A stretch of DNA of 32,571 bases from Clostridia bacterium (GTDB lineage: Bacteria; Bacillota; Clostridia; Oscillospirales; Acutalibacteraceae), in contig JAFUIY010000121.1 of NCBI GenBank assembly GCA_017473925.1, positions 1-32,571 on the forward strand. The letters run 5' to 3'. The translations under genes were made by a program, and so were the position numbers. Each line of letters opens with the position of its first letter. Within the stretch, counting starts at the first letter, position 1. Of this stretch, positions 14,601-22,684 are shown in pieces. The notes beneath the pieces are model-generated. The model made no database searches and was not told where the DNA came from. It was given only the letters and a program-made list of their open reading frames with translations.

Positions 14601-17600
14601 CAAGAATTCTTCAAACTATGCTCTCGTTATTGACAACGTTGACAATGTAACAGTCAATATCGGCAAGGCAACTCCCACAGGTGTTGCAGTTGTTGCAGAC
14701 CCCGCAACAATCACATACGACTCAACAAAGACTCTTGCTACAGCAACAGCTCTCCATACAACAGCTACAAACATTGAAGGTAACTGGGCATGGAAGAATG
14801 CTTCAACTGTTCCCACAGTTGACGTTGCTACTTACACAGCAGTCTTCACACCTTCAAACACAGTAAACTACAAGGTTATTGAACAGCAGGTTACACTTAC
14901 TGTAGAACAGAAGGAAGTTGTTGTTTCTGTAAAGAACTTTAACATCTTCTACGGTGATGCAGTTCCCGCAATCACAGGTTCAATCACATACACAGGCTTC
15001 ACAGGTTCAGATACAGTTGACACAATCGGTGCAAGCGGCGGTACAGACACAACCACAACTTACACAAGAGGCAGCGGTATCGGCACATATCCCATCAGTG
15101 TTATCACAACACTTGCATCAACAAACTACAGCTTTAAGTCAGTTGACAGCCAGATCGTAGTTGCTCCCAGGGCTCTTACAGTCAAGGCAAATGACATGTC
15201 TGTAACATACGGTGCAAACACACCCGATTTTGATGATTCAGACATCACAATCACAGGCTTCTACGGCACAGATAACGTAACAAATCTTAACGGTACTCTT
15301 GTTGTTACAACAGATTATGTTCCCGGTTCAGATGTCGGCACATATGACATTGTTGCATCAGGTTACTCAGCTAAGAACTATGCTATCACATACGAAGCAG
15401 GTACTCTTACTGTTGACAAGGCAACTCTTACAGTCAAGGCAAATGACCTTATTGTTACATACGGTGCAGACGCTCCCGCTTATGTTGCAAATAACCTTTA
15501 CACAGTAACAGGCTTCGTTGCAGGCGACACATACGAAACAACAGCAATCACAGGCAACCCTGCATTCACAACAGGTTACTCAAGCGGCAAGAACACAGGT
15601 TCATATCCCGTAAGAGCTACAGTCAGTGCAATGAGTGCAGACAACTACACATTCACAGGTGCTGAAGCAACTCTTACAGTTAACAAGGCAACTCCCGTTG
15701 TAACAATGGTTCCCGGTGCATCAGTTGTCAACTCACACACATTTGCAGAAGCAGAATTTGACGGTACAGAAACTGTTGTCAACCCCAACAAGGGTACAAT
15801 GACAGTCGCAGGTACATTCAAGTTTGCAAACGGCACAACAGTTGCAGTATGGGGCAGCGACGGTAAGTACGATGCAGTCTTCACTCCCGAAGATACTGAC
15901 AACTACACAACAACAACTGTCAAGGTTTACCTTGAAATCCTTGAAAAGGCTATCAGCGGTACACCCGTTATCCAGGGTTCAGCAATGGCAGGCTCAACAC
16001 TTACAGTAAGCCTTGTTTCAATGGATCCCACAGTAGCACAGTATTACACATTCCAGTGGTATGCTGATGATGCAGCTATCGCAGGTGCAAATGCAACAAC
16101 ATACAAGCTTAAGGATTCAGATATCGGTAAGGCTATCCATGTTGTTCTTACAGCTAACACAACATACGGCTTCACAGGTACAGCAAAGTCTGCAAAGACA
16201 TCACTTGTTATCGAGGCTCTTCTTGAAACAACAGCTGCACAGCTTAATGTTGTTCTTCCTTCAGAGGTTGAATATGATGCAATGAGCCACGCAGCAACAG
16301 TTACAATTGCTGACGGTTACAATCCTGCATACTTCGGTGAAATCACAGTCAAGTATAACGGTAACACAGCACGCCCTGTTAATGCAGGTACATACATTGT
16401 TACAGTTGATGTAGGTACTCCCGCTGCTCCCGAAGGCGGATATCCCGCAGATACTTATTACGGTCCCGCAACAGGTATTTCTGTTGGTGAAATCGTAATC
16501 ACAAAGGCTCCCTTCACAGTTGATGTTATTGCTTCAGATAAGGTTTATGACGGTACAACAACAGCTTATGCAACAGTTACAGGTTCAGGTCTTAAGGACG
16601 AAATGGACGATGTAAGAATTGCAGAAGGCAGCAAGTTCGCATTTGCTGATGCAAGAGTAGGAACAGATAAGGAAGTCAAGGTCACAACAATGACTCTTAT
16701 CGGTGCTCAGGCAAACAACTACGAAATCAAGGTTAACCCCGTAACAGCATCTATTACTCCCGCTACACTTTCAGCAAGAGCAACAGGTGTAAACAAGGTT
16801 TATGACGGTTCAGCTATGGTAAGCGTAGTATTCTCAAACATTGAAGGCTATGCTGCAGTTGACTCTTCAGCAACAGTTCAGATCAAGAACGGCTCTGCAG
16901 TAGCAGTTAGTTCAGATGCAGGTACTCAGCTTCTTACAAACATCACAGCATCACTTGAAGGCTCAAGCGCTGCAAACTATGTTCTTAAGATTACAAATGA
17001 GGCATCAGCAACTGTTACAATTTCTCCTGCAACACCCAATGTTGAAGCTCCCGTAATCAGCGGTCTTGTTTACGACTCAGCAAAGACTCTTCAGACAGTT
17101 GACCTTTCAGGCTATACAACAGCAAACGGCTTCTGGCAGTTTGACGATCTCACACTCGTTCCCACTGTATCACAGAAGACATATGCTGCAACATATTATT
17201 CAAGCAACAAGAACTATACAAACCTTAACGCAACAATCACACTTAACATTGATCCCAAGCAGGTTGTTCTTACAGCAGATGATAAGTCAGTACCTTACGG
17301 TACAAAGTCTCCTGTATTCACAATCACTGCATCAGGCTTCACAGGTGATGATACACTTGCTGATATCGGTGGTTCATGTACACCCATCTCAACATATGCA
17401 GCAGGTTCAGATATCGGTTCTTACCCAATCAACCTCAACAATGCTCTGAGTGATGATAACTATATCTTCACAACAGTTCCCGGTACACTTACAGTTGCTC
17501 CCGCAAGACTCAATGTTACAGCTACAGCTGCAAACAAGGTTTACGACGGTTCAACAGCAATCAAGGTAACATTCGCAATTACTTCAGGTAAGTACGGCAA

Positions 17601-18414
17601 CGATGATGTTTCTCTCAGCGCAACACAGGTTACAGGTAATGCTGCAACAGCAAATGCAGGTCCCACAACAGTTTCATATCTTGCCCCCTCACTTATCGGT
17701 GCAAAGGCTGACAACTATGAGCTTTACATTACACCTGCTTCAGGCGTTCTTACAGTTGAGATTGCCAAGGCTGATGTTTCAGGTGTTGTCTTCCCCGTTG
17801 ACGGTCAGGTTGAATTCGGCTACGACCTCAGCTACGCAACATTCGCAAAGAACGGTGTCGGCGACGGTACATTCGCATACGAAAATGCAAGAACTACTGT
17901 TCCCGGTGCACTCGGTCTCTATACAAACTACAAGGTTATCTTCACTCCCACAGATTCAAGAAACTACAACTCACAGGAAGCATTTGTTTCTCTTGAAGTT
18001 GTCAAGTGTGTTCTTGACTATGTAGTAGGTGTTGCAGGTACAGCACAGCAGGGTGAAACTCTTGCAGTTGTATTCACAGGTCTTCCCATTCATGCTCAGG
18101 CTTACATTCAGTACCAGTGGTACAGAGTCGGCGATAATGATGTTGAAGCTATCCCCGATGCAACAAGCCAGAAGTATGTTGCAACTGAAGAAGATGTAGG
18201 ATACACACTTGTTGTTGTAACTTATGTCAACGAAAACGATCCTTATGTATTCTCAGAAACAGCTAACATCGAAACAGTTGACGGCGATATCAACGGTATC
18301 CTCGGTCAGACACTCGATGCAATTGAAGAGCTCTCACTCACATTCTGGCAGAGACTTCTCAACTGGATCAGAAGAATCATTGAGGCTATCACAGGCATGA
18401 CACTTATGATGTAA
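11605..18414 (+). CDS. giant secreted adhesin: beta-helix plus MBG/YDG-type repeat modules
   Basis: A 2269-residue extracellular protein. Residues 1-42 are a signal peptide (basic KAKKRLTQ, hydrophobic core, ANA-A cleavage). Residues about 43-360 look like a right-handed beta-helix (GTLNITGTGTI, GTLNVSNGINI, GGTVNVTGGTI). From about 600 on follow many beta-sandwich modules. Some are of the MBG type (LTVKANDMSVTYGANTP, LTVKANDLIVTYGADAP), some of the YDG type (NKVYDGSAMVSV, DKVYDGTTTAYA). Two are Ig-like modules with the FQWYADD and YQWYRVG strands (about 1450-1530 and 2130-2210). There is no dockerin, LPXTG motif or SLH domain. The end is an amphipathic helix, FWQRLLNWIRRIIEAI, that may anchor it. 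It is Cys-poor. Codon use is extreme (Thr mostly ACA, Lys AAG). It probably mediates surface attachment or matrix formation. Confidence 0.9.
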   Translation: MFNNVKAKKRLTQVIIAFVVICMSVTGSFLLLEDTIDSANAATVDMNVASAANWHSAVNGRGSGDIINITVTADFDAGSALTTIPAGVTVNLNMNGKTIYRDFEGEGDGFMTYSYPASDNYFGIIRNSGTLNITGTGTIRMKQLGSFTQGSQRNEAIGRMAAIVNYASGTLNVSNGINIQAYSAFITPKSSSATERFADVFMYSIAIHNSGTVNCAGKLHAGTFTAGVANSGTSSYHYAFAYGIYGGTVNVTGGTITAEALSGALESTETCAEKNQVCNFAVGVYSNQATVKGDTTINTATTSWMSQDSFNIWKSGCNISWSVGVMYSTTNYPVIGASVDITSTFRVVDGEQVHVPGSANGWAYTVRVTDDPGDYGRRAYPVAGIPANNNASMHGDQDGEVTYATGFFGSQTVDSYGTTYSGMEQYLNAQSHFFIAEDAFYDYGRTTNTSYLTDVRGQVQKQSGAGSVETKTGYIRSGAPGVDGTQYLILYRYYKDSFTSSNLFKVSPSYDTTIQSTRATVKAGGTVTYKGSVNDASVAIAYNSGGASKNQNYYKFEGQTVELVPTGTFATRDPYKTNGWTANGTALTSNGVSTTSANTVVIYMNYVLKNPTSIRVVANDKTATIDQYTERTQFTATYTGASLVPGTDFKLGIIDMGVHLSVDTNDTSDDAVVTSVYDISGTGSGSGNNATAVTYKYSADQSTWTNGLPKDVGTYWIEVNVNADTTYAATGTYNRQGATGYITCTISKANLEIEGSSSRTGTYGKTYGELIPFSEYKAVGLGSDQLEGSWSFSVVGTGDYPDAGQETVHLVWTPTPNTKTANNYNATNFAVSLVVDKRAVNVNAGASFVTYGDFAPTYTIAYENLAPCDDAKKATWNEASEIEIFYNGAWTTYTAGIPAGEYTSRIKVFGGAADENNVFSVNVAEGKFTVQKRSIVYNAVAIDRDYNGTSAVDVKLNYVSGNYSTDVYDTVINTTGTLVAGPDAGEGKAVNVNKDSVTIKNSSNYALVIDNVDNVTVNIGKATPTGVAVVADPATITYDSTKTLATATALHTTATNIEGNWAWKNASTVPTVDVATYTAVFTPSNTVNYKVIEQQVTLTVEQKEVVVSVKNFNIFYGDAVPAITGSITYTGFTGSDTVDTIGASGGTDTTTTYTRGSGIGTYPISVITTLASTNYSFKSVDSQIVVAPRALTVKANDMSVTYGANTPDFDDSDITITGFYGTDNVTNLNGTLVVTTDYVPGSDVGTYDIVASGYSAKNYAITYEAGTLTVDKATLTVKANDLIVTYGADAPAYVANNLYTVTGFVAGDTYETTAITGNPAFTTGYSSGKNTGSYPVRATVSAMSADNYTFTGAEATLTVNKATPVVTMVPGASVVNSHTFAEAEFDGTETVVNPNKGTMTVAGTFKFANGTTVAVWGSDGKYDAVFTPEDTDNYTTTTVKVYLEILEKAISGTPVIQGSAMAGSTLTVSLVSMDPTVAQYYTFQWYADDAAIAGANATTYKLKDSDIGKAIHVVLTANTTYGFTGTAKSAKTSLVIEALLETTAAQLNVVLPSEVEYDAMSHAATVTIADGYNPAYFGEITVKYNGNTARPVNAGTYIVTVDVGTPAAPEGGYPADTYYGPATGISVGEIVITKAPFTVDVIASDKVYDGTTTAYATVTGSGLKDEMDDVRIAEGSKFAFADARVGTDKEVKVTTMTLIGAQANNYEIKVNPVTASITPATLSARATGVNKVYDGSAMVSVVFSNIEGYAAVDSSATVQIKNGSAVAVSSDAGTQLLTNITASLEGSSAANYVLKITNEASATVTISPATPNVEAPVISGLVYDSAKTLQTVDLSGYTTANGFWQFDDLTLVPTVSQKTYAATYYSSNKNYTNLNATITLNIDPKQVVLTADDKSVPYGTKSPVFTITASGFTGDDTLADIGGSCTPISTYAAGSDIGSYPINLNNALSDDNYIFTTVPGTLTVAPARLNVTATAANKVYDGSTAIKVTFAITSGKYGNDDVSLSATQVTGNAATANAGPTTVSYLAPSLIGAKADNYELYITPASGVLTVEIAKADVSGVVFPVDGQVEFGYDLSYATFAKNGVGDGTFAYENARTTVPGALGLYTNYKVIFTPTDSRNYNSQEAFVSLEVVKCVLDYVVGVAGTAQQGETLAVVFTGLPIHAQAYIQYQWYRVGDNDVEAIPDATSQKYVATEEDVGYTLVVVTYVNENDPYVFSETANIETVDGDINGILGQTLDAIEELSLTFWQRLLNWIRRIIEAITGMTLMM

Positions 18415-18430
18415 TCATAAAATAAATTTT

Positions 18431-18458
18431 CCCTCCGAGCAATCGGAGGGATTTTTTT
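18431..18458 (+). terminator. intrinsic terminator of the adhesin gene
   Basis: Stem CCCTCCGA (18431-18438) with TCGGAGGG (18443-18450), loop GCAA, followed by A and seven T. It lies 16 bp after the stop codon. Confidence 0.9.
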
Positions 18459-18482
18459 GATGTCAATACTTTTATTGATATG

Positions 18483-18510
18483 AAAAAGACCTCCCTGAAA
18501 GAGAGGTCTT
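18483..18510 (-). terminator. intrinsic terminator of the chagasin-like gene
   Basis: On the minus strand AAGACCTC (RC of 18503-18510) pairs with GAGGTCTT (RC of 18486-18493) and runs into a short U-tract. It faces the adhesin terminator, so the convergent genes each have their own stop signal. Confidence 0.75.
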
Positions 18511-18517
18511 AAAAATA

Positions 18518-18898
18518 CTATTGAATCTGATAGAGAGCAATTCCTCCTGCGGAATCAACCATGTAAGTGTATACATAAGTAGAAGCAACAGTTCTTTGTG
18601 TTCCGTTGTATTTTACATACTCAAAGGTGATGTTTACCGTACCGCTGTTGACAGCTCTGAATGTAAAATACTGTGTGCCGCCGCCCTTGCCGGTGATGAT
18701 TGATGCTGTATCGGGTGAATAATGGCTTTCATTGAGAAGCATTATCCCTTGCTCATCAAAGGAGTATTCCCATTCATATCCCGATGAGGGGTTTGCATAC
18801 AGCTCAACGGTTGTGGTGTGGATCTGGAAGCCCAGAAGGCTGAAAATCGCAAGCAGAATAGAAACCAGCGCTTTCAGCACCGTAAAAATAATTACCAT
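18518..18898 (-). CDS. secreted chagasin-like cysteine protease inhibitor (MEROPS I42 type)
   Basis: A 126-residue protein with an N-terminal hydrophobic helix (residues 1-24, ending LLGF), which could be a signal peptide or anchor. An immunoglobulin-like domain follows. It shows the I42 inhibitor hallmarks: the NPSSGYEW loop (36-43, equivalent to the NPTTGY loop that enters the protease active site) and GKGGGTQYFTFRAV (70-83, equivalent to GxGG). The third contact loop (RPW in chagasin) is not obvious; EYVKYNG is in that region. Known members inhibit papain-family cysteine proteases. It is the only minus-strand gene in the right half. GGAGGGG precedes the ATG, and its product may protect the neighbouring secreted proteins or block host proteases. 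Confidence 0.8.
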   Translation of the reverse strand: MVIIFTVLKALVSILLAIFSLLGFQIHTTTVELYANPSSGYEWEYSFDEQGIMLLNESHYSPDTASIITGKGGGTQYFTFRAVNSGTVNITFEYVKYNGTQRTVASTYVYTYMVDSAGGIALYQIQ

Positions 18899-19048
18899 TG
18901 TACCCCTCCAATCATGTTAATTATAAAAAATTATAGCAAAAAAACAGCCGTTTGTCAATTTAAATGAGCAAAAAAGTTAAAATGTTGTTAATTTGTAAGC
19001 AATAAATAAATAACAAATCTGTCAAAAATAAATTTATTAAAAATGAGT

Positions 19049-19085
19049 TTGACTCTTTACATTTGGTATGATAATAAGTTATAAT
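19049..19085 (+). promoter_or_regulatory. candidate promoter(s) for the pseudo-phosphatase gene
   Basis: Two overlapping options are seen: TTGACT (19049-19054) with TAATAA (19072-19077) at 17 bp, and TTTACA (19056-19061) with a perfect TATAAT (19080-19085) at 18 bp. Both start transcription shortly before the ribosome-binding site. The 18899-19048 stretch before it is AT-rich with no other feature. Confidence 0.5.
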
Positions 19086-19120
19086 ATACTATGAATATAT
19101 ATATCCGGGAGGAAAATAAA

Positions 19121-22100
19121 ATGAAGCATTATAAAACTCATTTTTATATAAAGCTTATTGCAGCGGTGCTTTCCGTTGCAGTGCTTACGGCTTCATCAAT
19201 CGTGCCTGTCACGGCAGAGGAAACTGACAAGAGTATATCTTTTGCTACACTCAGTGACCTTTTTTATGTTTCAGCTGAAAACAGAGGAGGCTATAACGAA
19301 GCATTCATGCTTGATGCTGCAGCAAACGGCTATCAGTATGAGCAGCTTGACGGTCTTCTTGACTCTGCATTTGATGCAGTGAAGAAGCGTGTCGAGGAGG
19401 AAGGTCTCAAGTATCTTCTTGTCAACGGCGACCTGACATACGGCGGTGAGTACACCAACCATGTTGCCCTTGCAGAGAAGCTTCTTGAGCTTGAAAATGA
19501 AACAGGCGTAAACGTCATTGTCTGTAACGGTGCAGATGATGCAAACGGCGTAAATCCCTCATCCTTTGCAAGCGGAAAACGAGCAAATGTACTTCCTGCA
19601 ACATCGAGCCAGTATAAGACAATCTATTCAGAGCTCGGTTATGACCTTGCTGCAAATACATATACAGCTTATGACCGTAATTCTGCAGGACTTTCATATT
19701 CCGTTGAGCTTGACGGCGGTTACAGACTGCTCGTTATTGATGCTTCATATTACGAATACAGAAACGGACACACAACAGTCAGCGGAAGAATCTCATCAAA
19801 GCTTCTTGACTGGATACAGACTGAGTGTATTATTGCCGAGCATGCCGGACAGACTCTTATCGGTATGTGCTCATGGAGTCTTGCAGGTGAAGATATAACA
19901 GGTTCATCCGATATTATTATCGGTGCAGATGCACTTGCAAATACTCTTGCAGACGGTGGAATGGATTTCATTTTTACTGCAGGTACAGGCAGAAATGACA
20001 TCTCAACAATCATTTCCGACAAGGGAAATGTGCTCTATGATGTGCAGTCTGCAGGTCTTGTTTCATTCCCCAACACATTCCGTGTAACATCCTTTGAGGG
20101 CGAAACAGCTCATTTTGATGTTGTTGATGCTGACGAGGTGACTCCCGTTGTGTCAAGAAAAGGCGTTGAATACGAAAAGCCTTACAGAGAGACATCATCT
20201 CTTAAAATTCAGTACAGTAACTTTGACCTTGCAAAATATTTTTCAGACATAGTCAAGAATTATGTCACAAGCATACTCATTCCCGGTGTAGAACAGAATA
20301 AAACTCTTGAAACCTTTGTTTCTTCGCAGTATGGCGTATCACTGACCGATTATATCAATGAGCTTATCGGCGGCGGAATGAACATAATGGATATTATTGT
20401 CATTTTTGATGCAGGAAACATCATGAATTTGCTTGAGGATGTTTATCAGCAGGCACAGACAAGCCTTCTGCAGGATGAAAATGAGCTTGCAGACCTGTGC
20501 TATAAGAGATTTAAAACAATATTTGAGGCACAGATTTCCGATAAGAAATGCGATGCCTTCATAGATACTTACGGTTTTGGCAGTAAGGAACAGGGCGGTA
20601 CGCTTGCAGACCTTATGCTTTCAATGATAGTTTATTCACAGTGCGGTAATGAGGATTCCTCAGACGACGCATTTATAAATGATGTAATAAAGAATTTTGA
20701 AACGGGCGAGCTTGTACCCTTTGTTGCAGATGTTCTCGCAAAGACACTTATCTGTGACCTTCTTTTTACAGATATTCTTTCTCAGGTGGAGATGAAGCCT
20801 CAGTATCTCATCTTCCTTGATGATACTCCCGAATCAATCGGCTATTATCTTCAGATAGCATTCAAGGCTTATCTTGCACTCAACGGTGAGGATGACAGCA
20901 TAACAGGTGCCGTAAATGCTATTCTCAAAATGGGTGTCCTTGATGAATACGGTGAAAGCATTGACGAGCTTATAGAGTACTTTATTGATTATTACTACTC
21001 CGAGGGTAAGGAAGTCATTCCCGGACAGCAGATTGCAGAGTTGCTCAGAACATATGTCACAGACGTCAACCCCAAAAAACAGGGTGACTACGATGTGGAA
21101 TATGACGGCACTGCTTGTGCTGAGTCATATGCAGACAAGGAGAATTACCGTCTTCCCACAATGATTACCGTCACACCCGGTAACAAGACAACATCGGAAG
21201 CATATGTCACATGGTATACAAAATCAACGGTAACAGGTACCGACATTGAAATTTATGCGGAAAAGGACGCTCCCTTCTACGGTTCCCATTTCATTGGTGT
21301 TGACGGAGTGAATGTTGTCACTGCTACAAACGAAATTGAGCGTACCGTTGTAACACTTGACCTTGGTTTTGTTTCCCTTGGTGAAAAGATTGTTCAGCTC
21401 AGACAGCATACAATGAAAATCACGGGACTTGAACCGGGAAGAACATACTTCCTGCGTATAGGTGACAGCTCAATGGGATGGTGGAGTGAAACAATCACCG
21501 TCACAACAGCTGCAGACAGTGAAACACTTTCATTCATTCATGTTTCAGACACCATGGGCAATACTGAGGAAGATTTCGATATTTTCAGAAATATCCTTGA
21601 CTGTGCTGATTATCTTTATCCCGATAAGGACTTCGTTATTCACACAGGTAATTATGTTGACAACAACAGAGACCTTGACCAGTGGCAGATGATGCTTGAC
21701 GGCGTTTCGGGACAGCTTCTTTCATCATATCTTGTTCCCGTTGCAGGCAGCCACGACAATATTGACACAATAAAGCAGAACTTTGCAATAGGCTCTCTTC
21801 TCGGTGAATCCGAAAAAACAGGCGTTTACTATTCCTTTGACTACAACATTGCACATATCGTTGTTCTTGATTCATCATGTATCAATGAAGACGGCACTCT
21901 GACTGAGGAACAGCTTGAGTGGTTTAAAAACGATATGAAGAAGACTCTTGCAAAGTGGAAAATCGTTGCAATCCATAATCCTGTCTACACAAACGGTGAT
22001 TTCTCTCAGGAAGAAATCTATACCGATTATATGAAGCAGATGACAGGTCTTATGGAGACATACAATATCGATATCGTTCTCAGCGGCAGTGACGGTGTTT

Positions 22101-22618
22101 ATTACAGAACAGACGGCATGACAAAGAATGAAGTAACTGACTATCCCAAGGTTTCATTCCCCCATCAGGCTGACGGCGAAACCTATTACAAGACAATTCC
22201 CAATCCCGTCGGTGTTGTTTATTCCTCACTGGGCTCCTCGGGAAGCATGAGTCAGGACAGACACCGTGTCAACAATGTCGATTTCCCCGAATCAGGCTAC
22301 AACACAAACCCGAAATATCCCATGTTCTCTGCGATTGAGATTTACGGTGATACACTTTATCTCACATCATACACTCTTTCAGGCAACAGGGCTAAGAAGA
22401 TTGACAGCGTTTCAATCAAAAAGGGCAGTGATGCCACGGGTGATGTCAACTATGACGGCAAGGTAACAGCAGCCGATGCAAGACTTGTTCTCAGAGCAAC
22501 AGCACAGCTTGAGCTTCTGACTGCAGACCAGCTCAGCCTTGCAGACCTCAGCGGTGACGGAAAGCTTTCTGCAGCCGATGCAAGACTTATACTCAGGAAA
22601 GCTGCCTCTCTCGACTGA
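19121..22618 (+). CDS. dockerin protein with two degenerate metallophosphoesterase domains (pseudo purple acid phosphatase)
   Basis: A 1165-residue secreted protein; the signal peptide is residues 1-32 (VTA-E). Domain 1 (about 38-345) follows a metallophosphoesterase layout, with DLF (46-48) instead of DxH, VNGDLTYGG, NGADDANG in the place of GNHD, and TAGTGRND in the place of GHxH. A helical middle follows. From about 679 comes an Fn3-like purple-acid-phosphatase N-domain (SEAYVTWYTKS). The second phosphoesterase domain starts near 803, with SDTMG (D810), HTGN (GD changed to GN844), PVAGSHDN (GNHD changed to GSHD, 876-879), IHNP and SGSDGVYYRT (GHDH changed to GSDG, 989-992). Nearly all metal ligands are thus altered. 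Residues 1107-1165 are a type I dockerin with two Ca-binding loops. The start is chosen because GGGAGG precedes this ATG. It probably binds rather than hydrolyses. Confidence 0.85.
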   Translation: MKHYKTHFYIKLIAAVLSVAVLTASSIVPVTAEETDKSISFATLSDLFYVSAENRGGYNEAFMLDAAANGYQYEQLDGLLDSAFDAVKKRVEEEGLKYLLVNGDLTYGGEYTNHVALAEKLLELENETGVNVIVCNGADDANGVNPSSFASGKRANVLPATSSQYKTIYSELGYDLAANTYTAYDRNSAGLSYSVELDGGYRLLVIDASYYEYRNGHTTVSGRISSKLLDWIQTECIIAEHAGQTLIGMCSWSLAGEDITGSSDIIIGADALANTLADGGMDFIFTAGTGRNDISTIISDKGNVLYDVQSAGLVSFPNTFRVTSFEGETAHFDVVDADEVTPVVSRKGVEYEKPYRETSSLKIQYSNFDLAKYFSDIVKNYVTSILIPGVEQNKTLETFVSSQYGVSLTDYINELIGGGMNIMDIIVIFDAGNIMNLLEDVYQQAQTSLLQDENELADLCYKRFKTIFEAQISDKKCDAFIDTYGFGSKEQGGTLADLMLSMIVYSQCGNEDSSDDAFINDVIKNFETGELVPFVADVLAKTLICDLLFTDILSQVEMKPQYLIFLDDTPESIGYYLQIAFKAYLALNGEDDSITGAVNAILKMGVLDEYGESIDELIEYFIDYYYSEGKEVIPGQQIAELLRTYVTDVNPKKQGDYDVEYDGTACAESYADKENYRLPTMITVTPGNKTTSEAYVTWYTKSTVTGTDIEIYAEKDAPFYGSHFIGVDGVNVVTATNEIERTVVTLDLGFVSLGEKIVQLRQHTMKITGLEPGRTYFLRIGDSSMGWWSETITVTTAADSETLSFIHVSDTMGNTEEDFDIFRNILDCADYLYPDKDFVIHTGNYVDNNRDLDQWQMMLDGVSGQLLSSYLVPVAGSHDNIDTIKQNFAIGSLLGESEKTGVYYSFDYNIAHIVVLDSSCINEDGTLTEEQLEWFKNDMKKTLAKWKIVAIHNPVYTNGDFSQEEIYTDYMKQMTGLMETYNIDIVLSGSDGVYYRTDGMTKNEVTDYPKVSFPHQADGETYYKTIPNPVGVVYSSLGSSGSMSQDRHRVNNVDFPESGYNTNPKYPMFSAIEIYGDTLYLTSYTLSGNRAKKIDSVSIKKGSDATGDVNYDGKVTAADARLVLRATAQLELLTADQLSLADLSGDGKLSAADARLILRKAASLD

Positions 22619-22625
22619 TTCCGTA

Positions 22626-22654
22626 TTGACAACGAAAAAATAAAAGCATATAAT
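22626..22654 (+). promoter_or_regulatory. consensus sigma-A promoter of the ceramidase-like gene
   Basis: Perfect TTGACA (22626-22631), 17-bp spacer, perfect TATAAT (22649-22654). The -35 box begins 7 bp after the stop codon of the preceding gene. No terminator separates the two genes. Confidence 0.85.
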
Positions 22655-22684
22655 ATAACTACCAATTAACGGAAGGTGAACAAA

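Noticed and set aside
12119-18025. Many +2-frame ORFs of 60-170 codons rich in Gln, Leu, His, Ser and Thr inside the adhesin gene
   Set aside because: They result from the strong ACA/GCA/CTT codon bias of the real frame; they lack starts with ribosome-binding sites.
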